Shown here: positions 1 to 8,573 of the stretch, piece after piece
Position numbering within the stretch: position 1 is the first letter of the stretch
Layout: each line of letters begins with the position of its first letter
NCBI GenBank assembly: GCA_021824575.1
Contig: JAKAKJ010000016.1
Location: 62,001-126,000 of the forward strand
Source of the DNA: Chloroflexota bacterium
Lineage (GTDB): Bacteria > Chloroflexota > Anaerolineae > Anaerolineales > Villigracilaceae
Direction of reading: 5' to 3'
DNA: 64,000 bases
Notes under the pieces: model-generated
The model's database searches: none
Seen by the model: the letters and a program-made list of their open reading frames with translations, nothing else
Told to the model about the DNA's origin: nothing
Program-made: the position numbers and the translations under genes

Positions 1-337
1 CCGGCATCTTCTCTATTATGGGCGCGTCTATGATGAGGAGCTTCGAAAACAGATCGGCTATCTCGTGGATATTACAGCACAAGGCCTGATGCTTCTCAGC
101 GAAGAACCGGTCCGCGTCGGAGAAACGCGCAAACTAAAACTCGAGATCACCAATGACGTGGATGACCGCCCCTACCTGACTTTCGCGGCGAAAAGCATCT
201 GGTGCGAACCGGACATTTCACCCGATCACTACACGACCGGTTTCGAGATTTTAGAGCTAAAGCCTTCGGACGCACAAATTATCAACAATATTGTCCGGAT
301 CTACGGTTTCCGAGACAACAAAAATCGGGCGGAATAA
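1..337 (+). CDS. PilZ-domain protein, 5'-truncated by the window
   Basis: The reading frame is open from base 2 to the TAA at 335-337, so the first codons lie outside the window; the internal GTG at 65 is probably not the true start. The visible ~111 residues fit the end of a PilZ domain: basic residues (LRKQ), then LVDITAQGLML, matching the family's D-x-S-x-x-G strand region, followed by beta strands. PilZ domains usually bind cyclic di-GMP and control motility or polysaccharide output. The first Arg box is only partly visible, so binding cannot be judged. It converges on the histidine kinase gene, with a shared hairpin terminator between them. Confidence 0.7.
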   Translation, partial: RHLLYYGRVYDEELRKQIGYLVDITAQGLMLLSEEPVRVGETRKLKLEITNDVDDRPYLTFAAKSIWCEPDISPDHYTTGFEILELKPSDAQIINNIVRIYGFRDNKNRAE

Positions 338-351
338 ATCCACCCGATTTT
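321..351. terminator. Bidirectional hairpin terminator between convergent genes
   Basis: AAAATCGGG (321-329) pairs with CCCGATTTT (343-351). The stem has A and T runs at its ends, so it can serve both the PilZ gene, whose stop it almost touches, and the minus-strand kinase gene ending at 373. Confidence 0.7.
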
Positions 352-372
352 CTTATCTCTTCTCTTCACATC

Positions 373-1413
373 TCACGCGTGCGCTGGAACGGTAAAGACG
401 ATGCGCGCACCTTTTCCAGCCGAGCTATCCACTTCAAATTTGCCGCCCAGCATTTCGGTGCGTTCACGGATCAGCTTCAAACCAAGGCTGTTCCCGCTGC
501 GAATCACTTCGGGGTCAAAACCTTTTCCATTGTCATCCACACTCACCCGTACCAAATCGTTGCCCATATCCACGAGAATCTTAATCATGGTTGCCTGGCT
601 GTGTCTGGCTGCGTTGCCCATCAATTCCTGGAGGGAGCGAAAGATCATCACTTCACGATAAGGCTCCAGACGATGTTCAGCGCCGGTTAAAGTCAGGCTG
701 ACATCAAGACCGGTTTGTTCTTTGAACGCATCCACATATTTCTTGATCGTCGGAAGCAGTCCAAGATCATCAAGGCTCATGGGCCGCAGTTCGAAAATAA
801 AATTCCGCATCTTTTGGAATGTGCCCATCGCCGATGTCTTGAGATTGCTCAATTCCTCTTTGGCTTGCGACGCATCAATGTCAAGCAGGCGCATGGCAAT
901 TTCCGTCTGCAAAATGAAATTGGACATGGCCTGCGCAGGTCCGTCGTGCATCTGACGTGAAAGCCGCTGGCGCTCCGCCTCTTGCGCGTTGACGATCATT
1001 TCCATCCCAGATGAGACGCTCTTTCCTTCGTTCGAAGCCGCGCCGCCGCCGGGTCCGGACGGAGCCGCACCCATTTGTTCCAAAGCGGCCTTGTATTTTT
1101 CCAGATGGCCCTTATCGCTCTGCAGTTTTTCCAGCTGGCCGCGCATTACGAACAGACGCTGCTGCGCGTCCAGTGCGGAGTCATAGGCCATGCGAATCTC
1201 TTCGGCGGGGGTTGTCCCAATCTGGTTTTGCATCTGTTGAAGGTGAGTCGTGATGGCTGAATTGCGCTGTGTCAACTTGCCAAGCTCGACCTGGCTCTGC
1301 TCGATCATTAAAGTTATTTCGCGCAAGGCGCGTTGCGTCTCTTCCAATTCTGACGCAACATCCAACTCCTGACCCAATACTTTTTCCTCATCCATGTTGT
1401 TCTGCTCAATCAT
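373..1413 (-). CDS. Sensor histidine kinase, DegS/NarX (HisKA_3) type
   Basis: A 346-aa soluble kinase. Residues ~15-115 are charged, heptad-like and probably coiled coil. A HisKA_3 dimerisation/phosphoacceptor domain follows, with His156 in LSRQMHDGPAQ, then a HATPase_c domain with the N box (ELMGNAARHS) and G box (DDNGKGFDP, GNSLGLKLIRER). No transmembrane segment is visible, so it should sense a cytoplasmic signal through the coiled coil, as DegS does. Its start overlaps the response-regulator stop by 8 nt, implying translational coupling and a cognate pair. The ligand is unknown. Confidence 0.9.
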   Translation of the reverse strand: MIEQNNMDEEKVLGQELDVASELEETQRALREITLMIEQSQVELGKLTQRNSAITTHLQQMQNQIGTTPAEEIRMAYDSALDAQQRLFVMRGQLEKLQSDKGHLEKYKAALEQMGAAPSGPGGGAASNEGKSVSSGMEMIVNAQEAERQRLSRQMHDGPAQAMSNFILQTEIAMRLLDIDASQAKEELSNLKTSAMGTFQKMRNFIFELRPMSLDDLGLLPTIKKYVDAFKEQTGLDVSLTLTGAEHRLEPYREVMIFRSLQELMGNAARHSQATMIKILVDMGNDLVRVSVDDNGKGFDPEVIRSGNSLGLKLIRERTEMLGGKFEVDSSAGKGARIVFTVPAHA

Positions 1414-2107
1414 TAGATTTAGAATCCGAGTGCTTCAACTGCACCCAGCCATGTTTCAAAGCATAGACCACTGCCTGCGTGCGGTCCTCAACGCCAAATT
1501 TTCTTAATATCGAAGTGACGTGATTCTTGACTGTCTGGTGGCTGATGCCGAGCAAGCCGGCAATTTCCTTGTTGCTCAGGCCGCGCACCACGCATTCGAG
1601 CACTTCCATTTCCCGTTCAGATAACGGATGAAACGGGCTGCCTGGCTCGCTGTACGAACGCCGCGCCCCCTCGATTTGCTCCTCGATCCAGGTTTGCAAT
1701 TCGCGGCGCGTCATGGCCTTCGAGTCAAATACATATTTTCCGCCCGCCACATCGCGGACGATACGCATCAGGTTTTTGGGTTCGATATCCTTGGCGCAAT
1801 AAGCCGCCGCGCCCGCCATCGCCGCGTGAAGCGCCTGTTCGATATCGTCATAGCCGGTCATCAGCACCACGCGGCTGGACAATTTTTCCTGCGTAACTTG
1901 ATAAGTGATTTGCTGCCCGTTCATCCCCGGCAGATTGACATCCAACAGCGTGACCGCGGGCTTTAGCGAACGGATCAAATCCAACGCCTGGTCGCCGCTG
2001 GAAGCCTGTCCGAGCACCTTCATGTCTGGCTCGAGCGACAACGAATCCGAAACGCCTTGACGAAAAAGCGGATGGTCGTCAATGATAAGCACAGTTATTT
2101 TATTCAT
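1406..2107 (-). CDS. Response regulator, NarL/FixJ (DegU-like) family
   Basis: A 233-aa protein with an N-terminal receiver domain (acidic pocket IIDDHP at residues 9-13, phosphoacceptor Asp56 in LLDVNLPG, conserved KDIEP lysine) and a C-terminal LuxR-type HTH (LSEREMEVLECVVRGLSNKEIAGLL). The ATG at 2107 is preferred because an AGG/CGGA stretch precedes it; an in-frame GTG at 2122 has no ribosome site. It is transcribed first in a two-gene operon with the DegS-like kinase. Upstream lie two perfect AACCAT-C-ATGGTT palindromes that may be its own binding sites. Confidence 0.93.
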   Translation of the reverse strand: MNKITVLIIDDHPLFRQGVSDSLSLEPDMKVLGQASSGDQALDLIRSLKPAVTLLDVNLPGMNGQQITYQVTQEKLSSRVVLMTGYDDIEQALHAAMAGAAAYCAKDIEPKNLMRIVRDVAGGKYVFDSKAMTRRELQTWIEEQIEGARRSYSEPGSPFHPLSEREMEVLECVVRGLSNKEIAGLLGISHQTVKNHVTSILRKFGVEDRTQAVVYALKHGWVQLKHSDSKSND

Positions 2108-2163
2108 TCCGGGCCTGATCACTTGGTTTGGCTGAGTATAGCATAGACATATAACACGATTTT

Positions 2164-2225
2164 AACCGATTATGGATTTACCTTACAAAACCATCATGGT
2201 TTGGTAACACAGAACCATCATGGTT
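2164..2225. promoter_or_regulatory. Tandem palindromes upstream of the response regulator
   Basis: AACCATCATGGTT occurs at 2189-2201 and again at 2213-2225, exactly 24 bp apart; each is a perfect 6-bp inverted repeat around one base. The following GG(T/C)AACACAG is also repeated. A degenerate third unit (AACC-GATT-ATGG) begins at 2164, again about 25 bp away. The array sits 57-118 bp upstream of the response-regulator start, a reasonable location for activator or autoregulator sites. Confidence 0.6.
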
Positions 2226-2244
2226 CGGCAACACAGAATCGCCA

Positions 2245-3735
2245 TTAAGGACGACTCCAACGATAGACGGTCATATTCTTTTCGCCGATTTCCGGCGCAA
2301 ATTTTCCTCCACTGGTGAAGACCGGCACAGCCTCACGCGTCAATTCCGGATAAAAGGCCGGGAACGCGATTAAATAGTCTGCGCCTCTCTGATTAAGAAA
2401 CTCTGCCAGGCGTGTTTCGTCGCGCATGAATGGCACGACTTCCGGCGAAACCAACCCCGCCAGATCAATCAGCGGGTGATGGTCGAAATAGCCGAGCGCG
2501 CCGATATCGTGTGCGGCGATGACAGCATTTGGCGGCAGATTCGCCGCAACCCATTTGGCTGTCTCGACCATTTCAGATTCGATCAAACCGACATCCTCAC
2601 CATACGAACGCGCTCCAAGCACAAGAAACAACGCCGATACCATCACAAGACACAATTGCCATGCTGTTTGAATAAACCAATGATTTCGCCCAAAAAGATT
2701 CGACTTCCAAAATTCCAGGATTGCCAGCAAGCCGAACAAAAAGAAAATTGGCATGGCGGGCATGAGATAACGTCCATGCTGATAGGCGGGCAAACGCAGA
2801 ATATAAAGAAGCAGATAGCCTCCGCACCATAACATAGCCGCTATTGTTGCCCACGCACGGCGGCGAACAGCAAGCACAACATATCCGATCACGCCCGGAA
2901 ATAAAACCACGCTCGGCCCGGTTAGCAACTGAACCAGCAAAACGGACAATCTATAAAAAATCGGCTCAGCTTGCCACGATGCATATTCCGTTTGCTTGGC
3001 ATAAAAAGTGTTCGGCATCGGCGTGCCGGAAAGCCAAAGATTGAAAAGCAAATAAGGCACGAACAACGATCCGAAACCGATCAAATAAAGAACAAGAGCG
3101 CGGCCCTTTTCATTCCATGATTTTTCGACAAAATAAATTGTCAATGCAACGGGGCCAAGCAGAGTCAAACCGTCAGGGCGCACCCAAACGCTGACGCCGG
3201 TCAGCAGGCCCAAAGTCAGGTAACGACGCGAACCGGTTATTATCATGACGAGAACAGCCGTCACAAGTAACGCGTGGAGCAGTGTCTCCATCCCAGACAT
3301 CGCCGCCCAAAGCATGTGCCATTCGACCGCAAAGAACAATCCGATCCACGGCAAGCGCGGATGATATGTCGGAAATAATTTGCGCGCGGTCTTCTCGGAA
3401 AGCGCAGCCAGGCCGAAAAGAGTCAAGCTGCCAAGAAAATACGTCCAGAAATAAGGCGCGAGGTGAAGCCAATATCCAATGGCGAGCAAAAACGTCCAAA
3501 GCGGCGCGGTCGAACCGGCGGACGGACGGCCAAGCTGGAAGGCCCATTGACCGTACACCGCGAGGTTGCGCGCGTAGGTTTGATGGATCCATGAATCGTC
3601 AAGCGGAAAGCCAATCCGATAAATCAACGCACTGGCAATCAAATACGCTCCCGCGCCGATCACAACCGCCAGCGCAAGGATAGCAAGATCACGTCTGGAA
3701 AGCTCAGGGCTGGACTTTGAAGATTCGCGTTCCAC
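2245..3735 (-). CDS. GT-C fold membrane glycosyltransferase-like protein
   Basis: A 496-aa polytopic membrane protein with roughly 10-12 hydrophobic segments and a short C-terminal soluble tail. The first outer loop has FPLDDSWIHQTYARNL; an acidic pair after TM1 is the usual catalytic signature of GT-C enzymes using polyprenyl-phosphate sugars. The tail (AKWVAANLPPNAVIAAHDIG) resembles the tails of related proteins in this window. It starts with GTG at 3735, inside the previous gene (32-nt overlap), so it is the last member of a three-gene operon. Donor and acceptor cannot be predicted. Confidence 0.75.
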   Translation of the reverse strand: MERESSKSSPELSRRDLAILALAVVIGAGAYLIASALIYRIGFPLDDSWIHQTYARNLAVYGQWAFQLGRPSAGSTAPLWTFLLAIGYWLHLAPYFWTYFLGSLTLFGLAALSEKTARKLFPTYHPRLPWIGLFFAVEWHMLWAAMSGMETLLHALLVTAVLVMIITGSRRYLTLGLLTGVSVWVRPDGLTLLGPVALTIYFVEKSWNEKGRALVLYLIGFGSLFVPYLLFNLWLSGTPMPNTFYAKQTEYASWQAEPIFYRLSVLLVQLLTGPSVVLFPGVIGYVVLAVRRRAWATIAAMLWCGGYLLLYILRLPAYQHGRYLMPAMPIFFLFGLLAILEFWKSNLFGRNHWFIQTAWQLCLVMVSALFLVLGARSYGEDVGLIESEMVETAKWVAANLPPNAVIAAHDIGALGYFDHHPLIDLAGLVSPEVVPFMRDETRLAEFLNQRGADYLIAFPAFYPELTREAVPVFTSGGKFAPEIGEKNMTVYRWSRP

Positions 3736-5239
3736 TCAACTCACCTAGAAATCGAAACTGCTGGCTGTTTCCATTATCGTACACGGATTTGATCGGGCCG
3801 GCCACGCCCGCGGATTCAAGCACGAGATATTTGGCGTGATAACGCATCGCGGCGTTGTACATCGCGGCCTCATCGCTATACGGAACAACAATCGCCGGAT
3901 GGCCCGTCATCAAATAATATCCGGGCGGATTGCGAACCATCACGATGTCGCCGGGCTGGATTCCATTTTGTTCAAGGAACGCTTCGACCTTTGGGTAGTT
4001 CTGTTCACCTTCGCCCCAGCCGGGCAGAACGCGGATGTAAATGATGACGCCGGTCATTAGAATTGCAATCCCAACCAGCGCGGCGCGGAATATTTTGAAG
4101 GCATCCGGCGTGAACCAATTGCGGCGACGCGCCGCGGTGATAACAGATTCCAATCCGAGCGGAGCCATCGCCCACCAAAGCGGCTGGAGTGCCGAACCCG
4201 AATGGAAAAAACCACCGCGCGCCCCGGCAAACGGAAAAATAATCGTCATCACGAAAAGCAGTCCAAGCCAACCCAACGCACCGAGGCGCACACGTTCATC
4301 TTTGCGATATTGCCACAAGCCGATCAGGATAAACGGGAAAAGAAATATCCCACCCTGTGCGGCAAAGGCGTTCAACAGATTCCAGCGCAAAGCAAAAAGA
4401 TAATTGGAGAAGATTTGATTCCAACCTTGCGCGAGCCAGGCTTGCATCGTCAATTGATTAGCAGGATAAATAAAAGTTTGGTCGTAATTGGTAAGCCACA
4501 ACAAATAATTTCCGCCAGGAGCAAGAAGCGTTCCATAAACCGAATAATTCCGCCAGAACCATGGACCCATGATGAGCAGGAATCCAGCCAGGGCGAGGAG
4601 AAAGTTGATCGAAGCGGCGCCAGCTTTTTTGTCCAGGATGAAGCGGTAAAGGATCAGGAGAAAAGCAAGTCCAAACCAGAGCAATCCATCACTGCGCGCC
4701 AGAGTCAAAAGTCCGGCCAGTAACCCCAAAACAAAATATTCATATTTTTTGTGCGAGCCGACGGTCAAAAAGTAAAGTCCGCCCAACACGAGGTACGGAC
4801 CGTAATTGTCGGTGACCGGCAAAAACGGGGCATAATACATCGAGAAGACCGCCAGCAAGCCGGAGACAAAAGCCAGATCACGGCGTTTGGAAAAATTGTA
4901 TGCGAGTGCGGTGGTCACGACCGGAACAAGCGCTGCCAACAACAAAAAGCCGAGACGGCCCGCGTTGTACGTGGTTTGACGCGTCAGCCACATCCCCGCC
5001 GCGGCAACAATGGACGAGAGCGGCATCCAATACGCGTGTGATGGATGCGGCAAGCCTTGCGGGTTATCAAGATAATTCCACAAATATGGTTCGGTGAAAC
5101 CTTTGCCTTGCGCGAGTTGAACACCGCCCGCAAAGTAATAATCAGAATCTAGATATCCGGGGAAATGTTGAAATTGCGCCACGCAAAACGCAAGAAGAAA
5201 TCCAAGGACTGCGAGCAGGAGATAATTGCGCCAGTTCAT
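3704..5239 (-). CDS. GT-C fold membrane glycosyltransferase-like protein
   Basis: A 511-aa multi-pass protein. The ATG at 5239 (MNWRNYLLLAVLG) is chosen because it begins a membrane anchor and lies 11 nt after the upstream stop; the longer open frame to 5458 would lie inside the neighbouring gene. The first outer loop contains FPGYLDSDYYFAGGVQLAQG, with the acidic motif expected of GT-C enzymes. The C-terminus is soluble (VEAFLEQNGIQPGDIVMVRN). It probably acts in cell-surface glycan or glycolipid synthesis with its two neighbours. Confidence 0.72.
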   Translation of the reverse strand: MNWRNYLLLAVLGFLLAFCVAQFQHFPGYLDSDYYFAGGVQLAQGKGFTEPYLWNYLDNPQGLPHPSHAYWMPLSSIVAAAGMWLTRQTTYNAGRLGFLLLAALVPVVTTALAYNFSKRRDLAFVSGLLAVFSMYYAPFLPVTDNYGPYLVLGGLYFLTVGSHKKYEYFVLGLLAGLLTLARSDGLLWFGLAFLLILYRFILDKKAGAASINFLLALAGFLLIMGPWFWRNYSVYGTLLAPGGNYLLWLTNYDQTFIYPANQLTMQAWLAQGWNQIFSNYLFALRWNLLNAFAAQGGIFLFPFILIGLWQYRKDERVRLGALGWLGLLFVMTIIFPFAGARGGFFHSGSALQPLWWAMAPLGLESVITAARRRNWFTPDAFKIFRAALVGIAILMTGVIIYIRVLPGWGEGEQNYPKVEAFLEQNGIQPGDIVMVRNPPGYYLMTGHPAIVVPYSDEAAMYNAAMRYHAKYLVLESAGVAGPIKSVYDNGNSQQFRFLGELSGTRIFKVQP

Positions 5240-5250
5240 TTCATCAACAA

Positions 5251-6603
5251 TCAACCGGGATTGGTGCGCACATGATCGAGCCATGTACGCGGCGGACGGA
5301 TGAACCACCAGCGAGTCCAATACAAGCCGAGGATCGTAAAGACCGGGAAGAAAAGAAAAAGATAATCCCACGAACGCTGATCGTTCAACAAAAACCAGCG
5401 TACGAAAAATCCCCATGGCAGAAGCAAAGCAATCAACAACAATAACAAAGCCAGCCAATTCCCCGCGCGCCAGCGATTGACGGTCGCGGCGAGGATCAAC
5501 GCAAGAGACGGAAACAAAACGACCAGATTGGTCATGTCAGTGCGGAAGCCAATAAGCGGAGTAGCTGCCAGCGTGAGACAAGCCGTCCAAACGAAGTGCC
5601 GGAGATCGGGAGTCCGAGCGAGAAGCCATTCGTACACAAGCACGATAATGACAAATGCGCTCACGACGCGTGAAATCAGAACCCCATTTGATGGCGAGAG
5701 CTGCGCGAAGGCTTCACCGGTTGCGATTCCAAAGCCCGAACGAATTGCGCCGATAGTCGCGGTGATGAAGGACAAAAGCCATCCCGGATAAATCAGGAAC
5801 GAAAGAATCATAAGAATAGCCAGCAACATGCCGAAACCATTCCAGACGCGCGAACGCTTGTCCGCGGAAATCTTCAAGAACATCAAAAGGACGAACGACA
5901 AACTCACTTCCCAATAAAATAACGAGAAGACCAGGAGTGCGCCGGTTAATTCATCTTGCCCTGTTAAGTAAGTGTATAGAATGCCAATAAAAAGAAGCGT
6001 CAACAAAATTACCGGAGAGCCTTCCAACAAAGAGTCGACAGAATAAAAAGTGAAAAGTGAAAGCAATATATACAAGATAAGCAAAAAGCGAGGCGGACGC
6101 CATTCGATCATCCGCAGGCTGAGAATGGCTGTCGCAACCAACGCGGCTTCGGACAAAAACATCCAAATGCCGCGCGCGGCCACCGGATCGGAGATCAGGG
6201 CAAATGGAAAATAAAATGGCATGAGAAAAAATGGAATGGTCAGAAAATACGGATTTTCGCCGGGCTGTGCGGCGCGTCCATATACCATTTGCTGTGTCTG
6301 AACTGCAACCGAAACACTATAAGGATTTATCTGCCCAAGCAGGGCTGTGGTTGATACGGCAGATCTCTGTCCAAAATTCAAGAACAAGCTATCAATAAAG
6401 CTCGCCAACTTGCCTGCTATCTCAAGGAGGATATCGCGCGCGCCCTGCCACGCGACGAAAAAACCGCCTCCGCCGCGGATGGTGCGGCTGAGTCCCAAAT
6501 TGACGCCGACCAGCACGCTGACAACGATCAGCGTAACGACGCCGATGAGCAGCAATATCCTGATCTCCTGCGAAGTCAAGCCGCGTTGTTTTTGAAATTT
6601 CAC
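5251..6603 (-). CDS. GT87-like (DUF2029-type) membrane protein
   Basis: A 450-aa integral membrane protein with about 11 hydrophobic segments, a short basic N-terminus and a C-terminal WTRWWFIRPP tail. The loop NPYSVSVAVQTQQMVYG followed by NPYFLTIPFFLMPFYFPFAL resembles polyprenol-phosphate-mannose dependent GT87/DUF2029 proteins, where the N-P-Y segment follows the first outer loop. It is first of three adjacent GT-C type genes and lies 13 nt downstream of the lipid kinase gene, so it may share that transcript. Family assignment is from motif memory only. Confidence 0.65.
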   Translation of the reverse strand: MKFQKQRGLTSQEIRILLLIGVVTLIVVSVLVGVNLGLSRTIRGGGGFFVAWQGARDILLEIAGKLASFIDSLFLNFGQRSAVSTTALLGQINPYSVSVAVQTQQMVYGRAAQPGENPYFLTIPFFLMPFYFPFALISDPVAARGIWMFLSEAALVATAILSLRMIEWRPPRFLLILYILLSLFTFYSVDSLLEGSPVILLTLLFIGILYTYLTGQDELTGALLVFSLFYWEVSLSFVLLMFLKISADKRSRVWNGFGMLLAILMILSFLIYPGWLLSFITATIGAIRSGFGIATGEAFAQLSPSNGVLISRVVSAFVIIVLVYEWLLARTPDLRHFVWTACLTLAATPLIGFRTDMTNLVVLFPSLALILAATVNRWRAGNWLALLLLLIALLLPWGFFVRWFLLNDQRSWDYLFLFFPVFTILGLYWTRWWFIRPPRTWLDHVRTNPG

Positions 6604-6616
6604 TGTCCCGCCATTA

Positions 6617-7519
6617 TCATCGAGTCAACACCGGCACTGCGCCGGGGAAGATTTGATAATCAAAATCAGTCAGCCAATTATCGAACAATTCGCCATCAGT
6701 ATGCGCAGGAGATGGTTTATCGAGATGAATTGTCAGGCGCGTGCAATGAACTTCGCGCATTCCATCCATTTCAACATAACTGCCTTTATCTTCGTTGAAG
6801 GCACGCGGCAACGCGCCGAAAAGTCCGAGGCGGGTTCCGCGATAACCGAAAGCCAGAGTCAACCTTCCGTCGAATGGATCGGCGTGCGGCGTCATGAAAA
6901 ATCCGCCGGTGCGACGGCCATTTCCAACCGAGACCAATGAAAGCGGGCCATTGAATTCGCCGCCGTCCCATTTAAGTTCGCCCTGCCATTCGGGTTTATC
7001 CATGATTGCCCACACCGCGGCAACCAAATAACGAGCCATGCCTTTGATCCAATGAATACGCTCGTGCTTGGTCGTAACATACGGTTCGAGACCGCCGGCA
7101 GAATTGTTTACAAAGAAACGCTCATTACATTTACAAAGGTCAACCAATTTCGCATTACCAGCAGCAATTACTTTTGCAGCTTCATTCAAATCCAATGGCA
7201 GGCCAAGGGCAAAAGCAAAATCATTGGCGGAGCCTAAAGGGATGATTCCAAGCGCGACAGGGAATTTATCCCTGCCGTTCCAATGGCGCGCGATGCCATT
7301 GACCACTTCGCCAATGGAGCCGTCGCCACCTGCAACCACAATGGTGGAAAAACCCTGTTTAACGGCATCCGCCGCGAGGTCCACGAGATGATCGGGGTGT
7401 TCGGAAACGGATAAGTCAAAATCCACACCAGCAGCCTTGAGCGCCGCATCCGCTTCGGGCCAGCGTTTCTGTGCGTTCCAGCGATTCGAGTAGGGGTTCA
7501 GCAATACTTTGATGTTCAT
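6617..7519 (-). CDS. YegS/DagK-type lipid kinase
   Basis: A 300-aa diacylglycerol-kinase catalytic domain protein. It opens with the NPYSN motif and carries the nucleotide-binding VVAGGDGSIGEVVNG and GIIPLGSANDFA motifs, followed by the C-terminal beta-sandwich ending LSKPSPAHTDGEL-like (THTDGE equivalent). The family phosphorylates diacylglycerol or related lipids with ATP. The ATG at 7519 is preferred because GAGGG is six bases upstream; the ATG at 7525 abuts it. Neighbours are membrane glycosyltransferase-like genes, so a role in membrane lipid or glycolipid supply is plausible. Confidence 0.9.
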   Translation of the reverse strand: MNIKVLLNPYSNRWNAQKRWPEADAALKAAGVDFDLSVSEHPDHLVDLAADAVKQGFSTIVVAGGDGSIGEVVNGIARHWNGRDKFPVALGIIPLGSANDFAFALGLPLDLNEAAKVIAAGNAKLVDLCKCNERFFVNNSAGGLEPYVTTKHERIHWIKGMARYLVAAVWAIMDKPEWQGELKWDGGEFNGPLSLVSVGNGRRTGGFFMTPHADPFDGRLTLAFGYRGTRLGLFGALPRAFNEDKGSYVEMDGMREVHCTRLTIHLDKPSPAHTDGELFDNWLTDFDYQIFPGAVPVLTR

Positions 7520-7528
7520 CCTCATCCC

Positions 7529-8410
7529 TCAAAATTTTGTTGTTACAATTTTACCTGATGAATTCCATTCCTTGAATTGCGAAAGCAGAACAGCAAACAA
7601 AATCAAGCCGCAACCGATTATTTGAATCCACGCAAGTTTCTCGCCGAGGATGAGCCAGCCCGAAATTACAGAGAAAACCGATTCGAGTCCCAGAATGAGT
7701 GCAGCATCGGTTGGAGGCGTATGCCTCTGTGCCCAGACCTGCAACGTGTAAGCAATCCCCAATGAAAATACGGCCGTATAAACGATGGCTCCTATCAGCG
7801 GCAAATTGTTGACGGATTGAAAAGGCTCGACGAAGACTCCGATGCCAAAATTGAGGAGTCCACAGATTGCCAGCTGCCCCACCGAGAACGACATCGCTTC
7901 GTACCGCGACGCGAACTTTCCCAGCACGATGACATGGAATGCCCAAAACAACGCGCCGATCAATTCCAGCGCATCGCCCGCGTGGACCTCGAGCTTGCCG
8001 CCCGTCGAAAGAAGGAACGCGCCAACCGCAGCCAATCCAACCGCAACGACCGCCAGCCAACGCGGTTTCTCTTTCCAAAATAGAAACAGCACGATGGGAA
8101 TCAAAACTACATACAAGCTGGTGATAAAGCCCGCGTTGCCGGCTGTTGTGTAAACGACGCCGGCTTGTTGCAATGCGCTTCCGACGAATAGCAAAAAACC
8201 TGCAACGAGCATCCATTTATATTGCTCGCGCGGTATTTTGTTTATCGGATTACGAAGCGTGAACGGCAAAACAATGATCGCGGCCAGAAGATAACGAAAA
8301 CCATTGAACAAATAAACAGACTCCTGCTGTCCCGCGATGCGTTGAGCAACAAAGGCCGTGCCCCAAATAACGGACACAAGAAAGAGAGTCAGATCAGCTT
8401 TCAGGCGCAT
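7529..8410 (-). CDS. EamA/DMT-family transporter
   Basis: A 293-aa protein with ten hydrophobic helices in two EamA repeats. Each repeat has typical features: WGTAFVAQRIAG in helix 1, a short helix pair with a GALFWAFHVIVLGKFASRYEA linker, and LGLESVFSVISGWLILGEKLAWIQIIGCGLI near the end, the classical E-x-x-x-x-x-x-G-W-L-x-L-G-E motif. The family exports metabolites such as amino acids or nucleosides; the substrate cannot be deduced. It is the promoter-proximal gene of the minus-strand run and diverges from the MoxR gene. Confidence 0.88.
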   Translation of the reverse strand: MRLKADLTLFLVSVIWGTAFVAQRIAGQQESVYLFNGFRYLLAAIIVLPFTLRNPINKIPREQYKWMLVAGFLLFVGSALQQAGVVYTTAGNAGFITSLYVVLIPIVLFLFWKEKPRWLAVVAVGLAAVGAFLLSTGGKLEVHAGDALELIGALFWAFHVIVLGKFASRYEAMSFSVGQLAICGLLNFGIGVFVEPFQSVNNLPLIGAIVYTAVFSLGIAYTLQVWAQRHTPPTDAALILGLESVFSVISGWLILGEKLAWIQIIGCGLILFAVLLSQFKEWNSSGKIVTTKF

Positions 8411-8573
8411 GGTTTTATAAAATTCCTCGCATGTCCGCCAATGATAGCAGAGAAAAAGAAGCGGCTTAACGATGAGGAAAGTTGTTTGTTGTGAAGAAAG
8501 GAACCAGCGTTCTTAATTTTTGTTAATATCATGACATCCAAAAAGGGTATACTAATTGGAACTACAGGTAAAT

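Noticed and set aside
699-960. A second VR or other DGR target in the window
   Set aside because: I looked for another RGGSW...GFRV C-terminus and for other TR-like AAC runs; only the 57444-57563 copy was found.
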